From Saprospiraceae bacterium (GTDB lineage: Bacteria; Bacteroidota; Bacteroidia; Chitinophagales; Saprospiraceae): DNA of 64,000 bases. The translations under genes and the position numbers were made by a program. The notes beneath the pieces are model-generated. The model had not been told where the DNA came from. It made no database searches and was given only the letters and a program-made list of their open reading frames with translations. Location of the stretch: assembly GCA_020628095.1 (NCBI GenBank), contig JAHDFP010000004.1:1-64000 (forward strand). Direction: 5' to 3'. How positions within the stretch are numbered: the first letter of the stretch is position 1; every line of letters begins with the position of its first letter. Positions 34,609 through 43,947 of this stretch are shown here, one piece after another.

Positions 34609-35670
34609 TTAGACTTTATCAAAGAATCTTCCGAGATCAAGACGCAGACTCAGGTGATTATTAGCCCCAGCGATGTGATAATGGCCGATGCCGTAATCTA
34701 TTTTGATTTTTTTGATATTAAATCCTACCCCAAAAGAAAAACCTCCAAGACTGCGGAACGATGTCGTCCTTAGTTCTCTTTTCCGCAGATGATTATAGCC
34801 AAATCTCAATCTGAATTGCTCCGACTTACCTATCAGAAACTCCCCATTGACGATAATATGCCGGAAGAGGTTATCCAGATTCCTATTAAAACTTGATATC
34901 TCCGTGGTCTCCCCTATCAGCGTATTAGACGTATCAAAATCAGGATCATCATATCTGATATACCATTTCTGTAACTGATGACCTATGATAGAAAAGCGAA
35001 AAGGCAAATGCGCCAACTTTCGAGAATAACCAATCTGCAAGTCAAAAGGAAGGCTCTTAGTCTCATCGACTAAAGGATTGATCTCCCGTCCTATATTACG
35101 CAGTAATATGCCCCATGATACATTGGATCCAGGCTTTTGGTAGTGTAGACCTAGATCAAGGCCGAGGGCAGCCGCGCCATAGCTCTCATATCCTGCTGAT
35201 AGATATTTGATATTAGCTCCTAGTCTGATGCGCTCGTTTAGTTGCTTAGCGGCACCGATAAGAATCTGTACCTCATTAGCAGAAAATTGTCCATTGATAT
35301 TGCCTATCTCGTCACTGAGATCAAAGTCTCCGTAGCTCACATACTGAATAGATCCGTGGACACTGATACCCAAACTATCCAGAGTCGTACCATAGGTTAC
35401 ATTACCAAATGAGATTCCCGCAAAATGAAAATTATGATTGATACTAAGCTGATTAGATGCTCTGGCATTATGGAGGGATGGATTGATCAATGCAAGTGCT
35501 ATATCATCATCCTGTATAGATATAAGACTGCCCCCGAGGGCGGTCAATCTGGCATTAGTCGGTAGAGAAGAAGACTCAAAGGCATACTTACCTCCTATCT
35601 GTGCTGAGACGCTACACGCATAGAGTAGGTAACATAATAGTATAAGGACTGTCTTCCTTCTCAAATTCAT
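34609..35670 (-). CDS. porQ: Type IX secretion system protein PorQ
   Basis: This 353-residue outer-membrane barrel protein has signal peptide ending VSAQ and the family start YAFESSSLPTNARLTALGG. Further motifs are DDIALALINPSLHN, FAGISFGNVTYG and the barrel end LSLRLDLGRFF. PorQ belongs to the complex that attaches T9SS cargo to surface lipopolysaccharide. No other attachment-complex gene (porU, porV, porZ) is adjacent here. Confidence 0.92.
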   Translation of the reverse strand: MNLRRKTVLILLCYLLYACSVSAQIGGKYAFESSSLPTNARLTALGGSLISIQDDDIALALINPSLHNARASNQLSINHNFHFAGISFGNVTYGTTLDSLGISVHGSIQYVSYGDFDLSDEIGNINGQFSANEVQILIGAAKQLNERIRLGANIKYLSAGYESYGAAALGLDLGLHYQKPGSNVSWGILLRNIGREINPLVDETKSLPFDLQIGYSRKLAHLPFRFSIIGHQLQKWYIRYDDPDFDTSNTLIGETTEISSFNRNLDNLFRHIIVNGEFLIGKSEQFRLRFGYNHLRKRELRTTSFRSLGGFSFGVGFNIKKIKIDYGIGHYHIAGANNHLSLRLDLGRFFDKV

Positions 35671-35700
35671 ATCGCAAACGTAGTAAAAGATAATCCAAGA

Positions 35701-36324
35701 TTATTGCTCCGGCGTGACATCCCCTTTTTCTTTAGTCCAGAAAGTCCTGCATACTGCAAGGCTATCGCAGTTCATCTTTCTTATTAGCTCGCCATCTTCA
35801 TTATACTTCAGCAATAATCCGAACTCATTATCACCATTGAGATAATTACCCTCCCAGTGCAATTTTCCATTGTCATGATATTCTTTGAAAGGTCCATTCT
35901 CTTCATTATCCACCATCGTGACCTCCTCTATTAGTATGCCTTTTTCGTTATACTTTTTTAGTTCACCATTCATCGCGCCATCTTTATAAGAGGTTTCTAT
36001 CTTGAGTTGACCATTGACATAGTAGACTTTGTAGTCTCCTGTTATTGTTCCATTGACATAATTTTCTTCTATCTCTACACTACCGTTATCATAAAAGATT
36101 TTCCTGACCCCGTCTAGCTCTCCATCTATATAAGTAGCGGACTCTCTTGTCTTACCGTTTTCATGCAAGGCGGTGTACTCGCCATGTTTGATATTATCGG
36201 TTTTTACATGGTATGACTCTGTCACTCGTCCATTTTCATCTTTTATTTCGATTAGTTCTGATTTAGAGGTACAAGACCACATTATGGAGACAAGCAATAA
36301 GGACAATAAGATGCTATTGTGCAT
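35701..36324 (-). CDS. MORN-repeat-variant (YwqK-like) lipoprotein
   Basis: This 207-residue lipoprotein (MHNSILLSLLLVSIMWSC) is built of about seven repeats of the form G-x-x-K-x-Y-x-x-x-G-x-L. Examples are HGEYTALHENGKTRE, GDYKVYYVNGQLK and GPFKEYHDNGKLHWEG. This is the MORN-variant of YwqK-like proteins. Databases often call them antitoxins, but no toxin gene is next to it and it is exported, so I do not accept that role. The ATG at 36324 fits the lipoprotein signal better than one at 36357. Confidence 0.88.
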   Translation of the reverse strand: MHNSILLSLLLVSIMWSCTSKSELIEIKDENGRVTESYHVKTDNIKHGEYTALHENGKTRESATYIDGELDGVRKIFYDNGSVEIEENYVNGTITGDYKVYYVNGQLKIETSYKDGAMNGELKKYNEKGILIEEVTMVDNEENGPFKEYHDNGKLHWEGNYLNGDNEFGLLLKYNEDGELIRKMNCDSLAVCRTFWTKEKGDVTPEQ

Positions 36325-36398
36325 GTATACGCGTTGATTATGTGATATAAACGCCAATTTTTAGAAATTTATTAAGAAAATATTAAGGGATTAGAGAT

Positions 36399-36406
36399 TA
36401 TTTTTG
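36399..36406 (+). promoter_or_regulatory. Bacteroidota -7 element (TATTTTTG)
   Basis: This is an exact TAnnTTTG match 16 nt before the PDZ gene start at 36423, implying a leader of about 10 nt. Confidence 0.4.
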
Positions 36407-36422
36407 AATCAAAAAACTACGG

Positions 36423-37478
36423 ATGCTTAAGAATTATATTCAAATCACACTTCTTTCTTTCTTATGTGCCCTGAGCATTAACATGTTATCGGCTCAGGAA
36501 AAATCAGAAAGCTATAAAGTTATCGTTATCGAAAAATCCATAGACGAAGATGGTAATGTCAACGAAAACAAAATTGTCAAAGAGGGAGAAGAAGCCAAAA
36601 AATATTACGAACAACATCATAAAGAAGGCCACAACTGGACGACAGAAGACGGCAAGAATATAGAACTCGAAGGAAAAGACTACAAAATCGTCAAAAAAAG
36701 CCAGTACAAAATAGAGGTACAAGACGAAAACGGAGACCCTAAGATCATAGAATGGAATGGCGAAGGCGAGATGCCAGAAGAAATCAAGAAATATGTCGAA
36801 GACTATGACCTGATGAAAAATCTGGGTGAAGACATGGAAGAGGAAATCGAGGTGACTATAGACAAGAAAACTAATGAAGACAATAACACCATCAAGATAA
36901 TCAAAGAAAAAAATGGTGATGAAGAAGAAATAGAAATATCAATAGAGGGTGACGATCTACCAGAAGATGTCCAAAAGATGCTAGAAGAGAAAGGCATAGA
37001 TCTGAAGATACTAGATGGAGACACACCTGGAGAAAAGAGAGTCATGGTCATTACTAAAGATGAGGATTACGAGACTGGCGATAATAAAGCGCAACTGGGT
37101 GTATTCTTAGGCAAAGATGATAATGGTGTGCGTGTGGAAGAAATTGTTCCAGAATCTTCTGCGGCGGCGGCTGGACTTAAGGCTGGTGATATTATCACCA
37201 CATTCGGTGGAAAATCTATCAACTCTGTACAAGGACTTGTCAATGCTGTTAGCGAGCATAAGCCTGGAGATGAGGTCACTGTACAATTCATAAGAGATAA
37301 AAAAAATATGACAAAACAAGTCACGCTAAAGGCTCGTCAGGACATGGAAAAAATATTGGACAAGCAGTGGCAGGAGAAGTATGAGTTTAAGAAAAATGAT
37401 ACCTGGAAAGAGCACCTGGATAAAAGTGAGGAGAAAAAAGTGATTATAGAAAAAAAGGTCATCATCAAGAATAAGTAA
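36423..37478 (+). CDS. Secreted acidic PDZ-domain protein
   Basis: This 351-residue exported protein has signal peptide ending LSAQ. A long acidic, Lys/Glu-rich region (about 25-220) contains two partly similar segments (GEGEMPEEIKKYVEDYDL and GDDLPEDVQKMLEEKGIDL). A single PDZ domain follows (about 222-300: QLGVFLG, SAAAAGLKAGDIITTFGGK) and the C terminus is basic. There is no protease domain. It may be a scaffold or peptide-binding protein in the periplasm. A terminator separates it from the next PDZ gene. Confidence 0.85.
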   Translation: MLKNYIQITLLSFLCALSINMLSAQEKSESYKVIVIEKSIDEDGNVNENKIVKEGEEAKKYYEQHHKEGHNWTTEDGKNIELEGKDYKIVKKSQYKIEVQDENGDPKIIEWNGEGEMPEEIKKYVEDYDLMKNLGEDMEEEIEVTIDKKTNEDNNTIKIIKEKNGDEEEIEISIEGDDLPEDVQKMLEEKGIDLKILDGDTPGEKRVMVITKDEDYETGDNKAQLGVFLGKDDNGVRVEEIVPESSAAAAGLKAGDIITTFGGKSINSVQGLVNAVSEHKPGDEVTVQFIRDKKNMTKQVTLKARQDMEKILDKQWQEKYEFKKNDTWKEHLDKSEEKKVIIEKKVIIKNK

Positions 37479-37503
37479 AAGAGAAATCATCTTTAAAAAA
37501 CAC

Positions 37504-37535
37504 AACCAGCTAGAGGGAACTTTAGCTGGTTTTTT
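37504..37535 (+). terminator. Rho-independent terminator after the first PDZ gene
   Basis: AACCAGCTA (37504-37512) pairs perfectly with TAGCTGGTT (37523-37531) around a 10-nt loop, followed by TTTTG. Confidence 0.85.
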
Positions 37536-37550
37536 GTTAGTTCTCATATT

Positions 37551-38789
37551 ATGAAATACTTCCAATGTCTTTATTTTCTGATTTCATTTTCTGCTTTCGG
37601 GCAGGATGTCTATCTAAGGAATCCCTCTTTCGAAGGAATGCCTAAAATGGGAACAGCTAGTGAGGAATTTGACTTAGACTCTTGGTCCTCTATAAGCAAC
37701 TCCATGAAATTCCCTCTTTCTTCGCCTCCTGATATACATGCCGTTAATCGTGATAATGAGGAGTCATTTTGGGAAATAGACGACATGCATGGACATGGCA
37801 ATTCGTTTATAGGTATGGTTGTCAGAAGTGATAATTCTTACGAATCCATATCTCAAAAACTACCCACCCCACTGAGAAAAGGACAGAGCTATAGGTTTTC
37901 TATCCACCTTGCTCAATCCAGTACTTACAAAAGCCCCACCATAGATTCGATTAATGTCCTTTCTGATTTCGATATACCAGCAGTTTTGAAGATATATGGA
38001 GGAGCGCACTGGGGGTCAACGAATCAGCTATTGGCAGTATCACCGCCGATAGGTAATAATCAATGGAAGAAATACACCTTTGAGTTTTGTCCCTCAGAAG
38101 ATTCTGACTTCATAGTACTCGAAGCCTCTTACTCTAAAGAAAAGAATGCGCCTTATAATGGTCATATATTATTAGATAATGCCTCTTACTTCCAACACTT
38201 ATCTACTCCTAAAGACTCGCTTATTGCCTGCGCAATAAGCGAACAATCATTAGAAAAAATAGGAATAGATGAAGTCAAGATAATTTTTGAAGCAGCGAGT
38301 GTAGATGAATTAGAAGATTATTCTTTAATCAAAATAAGAGGTGAGGCTTTTCAGAAAAATGAAATAAAATGGCTCAAAAAGAAAAAGGTTGATAGCCAAA
38401 AGCTAATCGAAAGAATAGAAAGCACAAATAAAAGCATATTACTTATTACAGCAGACTCCATCGACAGACAAGCTCATCTAGGAATGCAAATACTAGAAGA
38501 AAAAGCAGGCATGATAATACATAGTATAGAACCATACGAAAGTGCTGATCTTGCTGGTCTATCCAAAGGGGACAATATTATATCTCTGCAAGGAGAGAAG
38601 ACGGATAACTTAAATCACTTTTTTAATGTCTTGATTAGAAATGATAACATTGGTGCTTTAGATATTCAGGTAATAAGAAATGGAAAAAGAAAAAATCTGA
38701 AAATGGAACTCTTTCCGAGACAAAACCACTTTTTGCATGGGTGCTCATTGCCCATGGAAATAATTAATTTATCAGAAATAAGAAAGTAA
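37551..38789 (+). CDS. Secreted protein: jelly-roll-like domain plus C-terminal PDZ
   Basis: This 412-residue exported protein has signal peptide MKYFQCLYFLISFSAFGQ. Residues about 20-215 look like a carbohydrate-binding-type beta-sandwich (YLRNPSFEGMPKMG at the start, HILLDNASY at the end). A helical middle follows, then a PDZ domain (about 315-405: LGMQILEEKAGMIIHSIEP, SADLAGLSKGDNIISLQG). An 11-bp perfect hairpin lies in the coding sequence at the end of the first domain. The gene ends 7 nt before pabB. The function is unknown; binding at the cell surface is inferred. Confidence 0.8.
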   Translation: MKYFQCLYFLISFSAFGQDVYLRNPSFEGMPKMGTASEEFDLDSWSSISNSMKFPLSSPPDIHAVNRDNEESFWEIDDMHGHGNSFIGMVVRSDNSYESISQKLPTPLRKGQSYRFSIHLAQSSTYKSPTIDSINVLSDFDIPAVLKIYGGAHWGSTNQLLAVSPPIGNNQWKKYTFEFCPSEDSDFIVLEASYSKEKNAPYNGHILLDNASYFQHLSTPKDSLIACAISEQSLEKIGIDEVKIIFEAASVDELEDYSLIKIRGEAFQKNEIKWLKKKKVDSQKLIERIESTNKSILLITADSIDRQAHLGMQILEEKAGMIIHSIEPYESADLAGLSKGDNIISLQGEKTDNLNHFFNVLIRNDNIGALDIQVIRNGKRKNLKMELFPRQNHFLHGCSLPMEIINLSEIRK

Positions 38790-38796
38790 TAGTCCT

Positions 38797-39768
38797 TTGA
38801 CACTAAATAGTGATTACATAGAGAAACTCAACGAGCTAGGAAGAAAAAGAACACCCTTTCTTTTTATTATTGATTTTGAGATGAAAGCACCTCTTGTCTA
38901 TACGTTAGATGATGTAGGAGGCGATATTTTATATACAATCAATGAAAAAAGTAATGTCGCTTTCTATCAACCAAACAAGAAAACGATAGATTATAGCTGC
39001 ATGCCCTATGATAAGCATAAGTATTCTCGCCAATTAGAAAAGGTTATAGAAGAAATCAATTATGGCAACTCCTTCTTACTCAACCTTGCAGCTATACATC
39101 AGATTATAACAGAAGCCAGTCTCTTAGATATATTCGCTGTGTCCTCAGCACCATATAGATTATATTATAAAGACAACTTCGTTGTATTCTCTCCAGAATC
39201 ATTTGTTAAAATAGAGAATGGGCTGATCAGATCATTTCCCATGAAAGGCACCATAGATGCAAGCCTACCTAATGCGGCTCAGATTATATTAGATGACAAA
39301 AAAGAAAAGGCAGAGCATAATACCATTGTCGATCTTATAAGAAATGACCTGAGTATGGTCGCTAAGAATGTTAGAGTCAAAAGATTCCGATATATAGACA
39401 CCATCCGATCCCCAGAAAGAGAACTACTGCAAGTAAGCTCAGAGATAGAAGGTATCCTACCTGATAAATATCATACTCAAATAGGCTCTATAATGGCAAA
39501 ATTATTACCTGCTGGAAGTATAAGCGGTGCTCCAAAACCTAAAACAGTAGAAATCATAAAAGACGTCGAGGAGCATCCACGTAACTATTATACAGGAGTC
39601 GCTGGAATCTTTGATGGCTATAATCTGGATTCTTTTGTGATGATACGATTCTTAGAAAAAGTAGGAGACGAGTTATGCTATAGAAGTGGCGGTGGTATCA
39701 CAGCTATGAGCCAGTTGGATGCAGAATATCAAGAAATGATAAACAAGATCTATGTCCCGACTGCTTGA
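38797..39768 (+). CDS. pabB: Aminodeoxychorismate synthase component I (short form)
   Basis: This enzyme aminates chorismate to 4-amino-4-deoxychorismate for folate synthesis. The 323-residue length is the short chorismate-binding form without the N-terminal domain. Motifs include NYGNSFLLNLA, FSPESFVKI, FPMKGTIDAS, EHNTIVDLIRNDLS and LLPAGSISGAPKPKTVEII. It starts at a TTG 7 nt after the PDZ gene stop and overlaps pabC by 17 bp. No pabA amidotransferase gene is adjacent. Confidence 0.92.
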   Translation: MTLNSDYIEKLNELGRKRTPFLFIIDFEMKAPLVYTLDDVGGDILYTINEKSNVAFYQPNKKTIDYSCMPYDKHKYSRQLEKVIEEINYGNSFLLNLAAIHQIITEASLLDIFAVSSAPYRLYYKDNFVVFSPESFVKIENGLIRSFPMKGTIDASLPNAAQIILDDKKEKAEHNTIVDLIRNDLSMVAKNVRVKRFRYIDTIRSPERELLQVSSEIEGILPDKYHTQIGSIMAKLLPAGSISGAPKPKTVEIIKDVEEHPRNYYTGVAGIFDGYNLDSFVMIRFLEKVGDELCYRSGGGITAMSQLDAEYQEMINKIYVPTA

Positions 39769-40354
39769 GAGCATCAAGGTCTTAGATAATCAAATCCATA
39801 ACCTAGATTATCACAAAGATCGTATCATCAAAAGCCTAAGAACAGCTTATGGTAATCACGCAAACTCTCCTATAGATTTTGATTTAATAAAAAAAGATAT
39901 AGAAAAACCAGATGGAGGATTATACAAATTAAGGTTGACCTATGATGAGTCTCGCTACAATTACGAACTAATTCCTTATCAAATCAAACCTATAAACTCT
40001 CTCAAAATAATCGAAGGCAGGGATATTACGTATGATCTAAAGTGGGCAGATCGAGACTGTATAAATCAACTGTATAATCAGAAGGCCACGGCAGATGATA
40101 TACTTATCGTCAAGGATGGATTAATCACGGATACATCATATTGCAATGTGGCTTTGTTCCGTGATGGTATATGGTACACACCTCAGACCCCATTACTTCA
40201 TGGTACTAAACGTGCTCAACTATTAGAACAAAAAATCATCCAAGAAGCTAAGATGACCGTGGATCAAATTAGTACCTATACCCAGTGCCGATTATTCAAT
40301 GCACTAATTGATTTTGGTCAGATAGAAATTTCTACAGATAACATGAGATACTAA
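39752..40354 (+). CDS. pabC: Aminodeoxychorismate lyase-like class IV aminotransferase
   Basis: This 200-residue PLP enzyme (fold type IV) probably releases 4-aminobenzoate and pyruvate from aminodeoxychorismate. The PLP lysine is likely Lys97 in ITYDLKWADR. Other motifs are DILIVKDGLITDTSYCNVALF and TPLLHGTKRAQLLE. It is shorter than E. coli PabC, as is usual for this branch in Bacteroidota. The 17-bp overlap with pabB supports coupling of the two steps. Confidence 0.87.
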   Translation: MSRLLESIKVLDNQIHNLDYHKDRIIKSLRTAYGNHANSPIDFDLIKKDIEKPDGGLYKLRLTYDESRYNYELIPYQIKPINSLKIIEGRDITYDLKWADRDCINQLYNQKATADDILIVKDGLITDTSYCNVALFRDGIWYTPQTPLLHGTKRAQLLEQKIIQEAKMTVDQISTYTQCRLFNALIDFGQIEISTDNMRY

Positions 40355-40383
40355 CTATTGTCGTTTTTTACTACCTTTCTGTA

Positions 40384-41835
40384 GTGAGTGGCTCTATAGA
40401 TAAGCAAATCAGTTTTGGTAAGGCATTTTTGCCGCTTTTCCTTTTTATTATATTGCTTGTATACGGACTATTTGTACATCCCGTCATCTATGATTCTGGT
40501 TCTTTACCCTTAGAGGTGCTGATACTATTAGCTATTACTTTTAGTAGTCTTTACCTTATTTATCTGGGCTACAGTTGGGACACTATACAGAGTCATATTA
40601 CTAGTAAGGTCGGAGAGTCTGTGCCCGTACTTTTGATTTTATTTTCTATAGGTGTACTTATAGGAAGCTGGATAGTCAGTGGTACTATTCCTATGCTGAT
40701 TTATTATGGCATATCGGCTATAAGTCCAGATTGGATCTATATCTTTTCGTTTGTTATATGTATTATATTTTCATTATTGACTGGGACCTCCTGGGGATCT
40801 GCGGGTACGATAGGGTTAGTGATGATCGGAGTAACAGAAGTCTATGATGCTAATATGGCCATAACCGCAGCCGCCGTTGTTGGTGGTTCTTTTTTTGGAG
40901 ATAAAATGTCACCCTTATCTGATACGACTAATATTGCCTCATTAGCTACGGATGTATCACTGTTTTCTCATATCAAGTCTATGATGTATACGACAGGACC
41001 ATCCGCCTTATTAGCTGCAGCTATTTATATTGCCTTGTCTCCTGCAATTACTGGAAGTACAGCGCAGAGTACTAATGTCGAACTTCAGGAGATAGAGCAA
41101 ACCCTAAGAGGCTTGGACCAGATATTTAATTTTAGTCCACTGCTATTATTGCCTCTACTAGTTGTCATATATGGTTCTATAAAGAAAAAACCCATCGTAC
41201 TGACTCTGCTTATGTCCTCGTGGTTAGCAATGGGATTGGCATTTATTTTTCAGTCATTTTCTATTACAGAGGTTTTCACCAGTTTCAAATCTGGATTCAA
41301 TACGAGTATGGCGTCTATAGGAGACGTTAACCAGAAAGTTCTTTCCATTCTTAATAGAGGTGGCCTCTATAATCTCATAGATGGTATCGTCGTATCTTTT
41401 TTGATATTTGCTTTTATAGGAACCTTGAGCGTGATAGACTCCATCCAGATCACGATCAGAAAAATGATGGAAAAACTTAATAAGCAAAATCATACGGTTG
41501 TCGCCGCAATTACGACCACAGCATTTACTAATCTGACTACTTCTAACCAATATGCGACTAGCTTTATAATCGGAGAAGCCTTCAAAAAGAAATTTGATCA
41601 GATGAAAATTCCTCGTCGTGTGCTCAGTCGTTCCATAGAAGATGCAGGAACTATGCTAGAAAATCTTGCCCCTTGGACACCTTCTGGATTATTTATGGCG
41701 GGCACCCTGGGCGTAACGGCACTCGAATATGCGCCATACCAGTTTATATCCTTAATCAACATTGTCATAGCCTACATATTTGCCTTTACAGGTATCGCCT
41801 GCTTCTATGGAGAAACGGAAGAAGATAAATCGTAA
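40384..41835 (+). CDS. nhaC: Na+/H+ antiporter NhaC
   Basis: This 483-residue inner-membrane antiporter has about twelve helices and belongs to the NhaC family. Recognisable segments are LLTGTSWGSAGTIGLVMIG, AAAVVGGSFFGDKMSPLSDT, NIASLATDV and LENLAPWTPSGLFMAGTLG. It exchanges sodium for protons in pH and salt balance. The start is GTG, 29 nt after pabC. Confidence 0.94.
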   Translation: MSGSIDKQISFGKAFLPLFLFIILLVYGLFVHPVIYDSGSLPLEVLILLAITFSSLYLIYLGYSWDTIQSHITSKVGESVPVLLILFSIGVLIGSWIVSGTIPMLIYYGISAISPDWIYIFSFVICIIFSLLTGTSWGSAGTIGLVMIGVTEVYDANMAITAAAVVGGSFFGDKMSPLSDTTNIASLATDVSLFSHIKSMMYTTGPSALLAAAIYIALSPAITGSTAQSTNVELQEIEQTLRGLDQIFNFSPLLLLPLLVVIYGSIKKKPIVLTLLMSSWLAMGLAFIFQSFSITEVFTSFKSGFNTSMASIGDVNQKVLSILNRGGLYNLIDGIVVSFLIFAFIGTLSVIDSIQITIRKMMEKLNKQNHTVVAAITTTAFTNLTTSNQYATSFIIGEAFKKKFDQMKIPRRVLSRSIEDAGTMLENLAPWTPSGLFMAGTLGVTALEYAPYQFISLINIVIAYIFAFTGIACFYGETEEDKS

Positions 41836-41860
41836 CACACAACTTAAACAACCATTATAG

Positions 41861-42361
41861 ATGAATGTAATATTTCATACCACATCGGCTCTTGGCATCA
41901 TTGCTATGCTCACCGACACAGAAAGAACCAACAACTCCGTAGGTCATAAAATGGCAGTCTGTTCTTTGGCCTTCTTGACCGGTGTTATATCTCATGGCGC
42001 ATTGGACTATATACCACACTGTTATCCTTTTGCTGCCAAGCTAGATGTCATCTTAGGATTCTTTATGATCTGCGTATTCGTTTTCAAAAGCAAACCTCAA
42101 TATAGGCCCATGGTGGCTCTATCTTTTTTAGGAAGTATCTTTCCTGATATAGTTGATTTATCACCTCAGATATTGAATAAATACTTCAATATCGGTCTGC
42201 CCATTTTTGATAAAGTGTTTCCTTGGCATTGGGAGAAATACTCAGGGTCTATTTTTATAGATGACTGTAATACATCTGCACTTAACCATAGCCTACTTAT
42301 TATAGTCATTGCCATCGTCTGTTATAAAAGAAGAAGGGATCTGAAAAATATCTTTTTATAA
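41861..42361 (+). CDS. Small integral membrane protein with His/Asp motifs
   Basis: This 166-residue protein has four or five hydrophobic helices. Conserved-looking polar motifs at helix ends are FHTTSALG, ISHGALDYIPH, GSIFPDIVDLSP, FPWHWEKYSG and LNHSLLI. They resemble membrane-bound metal-dependent hydrolases of the YdjM/DUF457 type, although it is shorter. Substrate unknown. It lies 25 nt after nhaC in the same direction. Confidence 0.72.
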   Translation: MNVIFHTTSALGIIAMLTDTERTNNSVGHKMAVCSLAFLTGVISHGALDYIPHCYPFAAKLDVILGFFMICVFVFKSKPQYRPMVALSFLGSIFPDIVDLSPQILNKYFNIGLPIFDKVFPWHWEKYSGSIFIDDCNTSALNHSLLIIVIAIVCYKRRRDLKNIFL

Positions 42362-42384
42362 ATTTCACTCTATCCTACTATCAA

Positions 42385-43557
42385 ATGAAAGAATCTACTA
42401 TACTCAATCATGACGAATACGAGGACCAACATGGTGCCGTCGTCCCTCCGATCTATCAGAACTCTTTGTTCACCTTCATGGATTGGGATGCTATAGATCG
42501 GGCTTTTGATAATAAGTATAGTTCTTTCTTATACTCTCGCCTGCTTAACCCATCCGTCAAAATTGCCGAGGATAAAATCGCGGCTATCTGTGGTGGCGAA
42601 AAAGCCAAACTCTGCGGCTCGGGAATCGCCGCCATCACCAGTGCCATATTACATTGCATTAAGGCCAATGACCATATCATCACAATAAAAAACATCTATG
42701 GCCCTACTAACACTTTCATTAATAAATACCTGAAGAACAAGCTCAATGTCGGCAGTACTTATGTGGACGGCACGAAGACTGAAGAAATAGAAAATGCCAT
42801 ACGAGATAATACCTCTCTGATCTACCTTGAGAGTCCCGCCTCATTGACATACGAATTACAAGATCTCAAAGCCATTGCTACCATTGCCAAAAAACACCAG
42901 ATCAAAACAGTTATAGACAATACTTGGGCTTCGCCCATATTCCAGAAGCCGTTACAGATGGGCATAGATATAGAAGTCCATTCTGTGTCTAAGTATATCT
43001 GCGGCCATAGCGATGTCGTGGCAGGAGTCATTATTTCTAGCGAAAAAATAATGGATGAAATTATGGGCAATGAGCACGAATTATTAGGTGCTAAGATGGC
43101 GCCATTTGAGGGGTGGTTGATTATTCGGAGTCTGCGTACATTATCATTACGTATGCGCGCTCATCAAGAAAGTGCTAAGCACGTCGCACAATGGTTAGAA
43201 AAGCAAAGTATGATAAAAAAAGTCTTTTGGTGCGGCTTAGAATCATTTCCTCAATATAGTCTTGCCAAAGAACAGATGAGTGGCTTCAGTGGATTGATGA
43301 GTTTTGAGTTAGCGACAAAAAATATAGACGAAATAAAAACCTTTGTAAATAGCCTAAAACTGTTCAAGCTAGGCGTCAGCTGGGGTGGTCATGACAGCCT
43401 CGTATATGCCCCCGTCATCTCATACCTCAAAGAACTGCCTCCAGACAAATTTGAAGAAATGGGTATCAACGAAAGTATCATAAGAATATCTGTGGGTCTG
43501 GAGGACAAGGAGGACTTGGTTAATGATTTGGGGCAAGGCTTGTCGTTAATTGGTTAG
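42385..43557 (+). CDS. Trans-sulfuration-type PLP enzyme (Cys/Met metabolism)
   Basis: This 390-residue fold-type I PLP enzyme belongs to the cystathionine gamma-synthase/beta-lyase/methionine gamma-lyase family. The PLP lysine is Lys203 in HSVSKYICGHSDVVAG. Other motifs are SRLLNPSV, YGPTNTF, YLESPASLTYELQD and VIDNTWASPIFQKPL. LESPASLTYELQD, rather than the ESPTNP-type loop of gamma-synthases, suggests a beta-lyase-like enzyme that cleaves cystathionine to homocysteine. The exact activity cannot be settled by reading. Confidence 0.88.
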   Translation: MKESTILNHDEYEDQHGAVVPPIYQNSLFTFMDWDAIDRAFDNKYSSFLYSRLLNPSVKIAEDKIAAICGGEKAKLCGSGIAAITSAILHCIKANDHIITIKNIYGPTNTFINKYLKNKLNVGSTYVDGTKTEEIENAIRDNTSLIYLESPASLTYELQDLKAIATIAKKHQIKTVIDNTWASPIFQKPLQMGIDIEVHSVSKYICGHSDVVAGVIISSEKIMDEIMGNEHELLGAKMAPFEGWLIIRSLRTLSLRMRAHQESAKHVAQWLEKQSMIKKVFWCGLESFPQYSLAKEQMSGFSGLMSFELATKNIDEIKTFVNSLKLFKLGVSWGGHDSLVYAPVISYLKELPPDKFEEMGINESIIRISVGLEDKEDLVNDLGQGLSLIG

Positions 43558-43579
43558 ATGTGTTAAGAAAGGTCCTTAA

Positions 43580-43945
43580 TCACTCCAATTCTTCATAACT
43601 CGCTGCTCCAAAAGCGGGAATACAAAAGCACAGGAAAAGCAAATCCTCCTCTCCAGTATTCGTAATTCGTTGAGGCGTATTTTCCGGTATTTTGATGGTG
43701 TCTCCTGGTTTGACATCTTGCTCATAGTCCTCCCCTAAGAATACCCTTCCCTGACCTTGTAGTATGTAATATGTCTCTGACGTATTTATCAATCTATGCC
43801 AGGCTGTGGTTATTTGCGGTTCTACGCGAGCACGGGCAATAGAAAATGTGCGATCCTCGGTTTCGTTGATTAGTTCAAGGATATGGCATCGCTCACTGGT
43901 CAAAAACTCCTTGGTTTCGTCTGGTGTGATATATTTAATGTCCAC
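43580..43945 (-). CDS. Small cupin-domain protein
   Basis: This 121-residue single cupin has the metal-site region TTAWHRLINTSETYYILQGQG and PGDTIKIPENTPQRITNTGEE, covering both cupin motifs. The His and Glu ligands are present (HRL.., ETYYI). Substrate unknown. It starts 2 nt after the stop of the small T9SS gene, so the genes are co-transcribed. Confidence 0.85.
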   Translation of the reverse strand: MDIKYITPDETKEFLTSERCHILELINETEDRTFSIARARVEPQITTAWHRLINTSETYYILQGQGRVFLGEDYEQDVKPGDTIKIPENTPQRITNTGEEDLLFLCFCIPAFGAASYEELE

Positions 43946-43947
43946 GA

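Noticed and set aside
35701-36324. Toxin-antitoxin system (YwqK-like label)
   Set aside because: The protein is an exported lipoprotein with MORN-like repeats, and no toxin gene is adjacent.
36504-37324. Several long minus-strand frames under the first PDZ gene
   Set aside because: They arise because the Glu/Lys-rich plus-strand codons leave the complementary frames free of stops; the products are Phe/Ser-rich with no domain.
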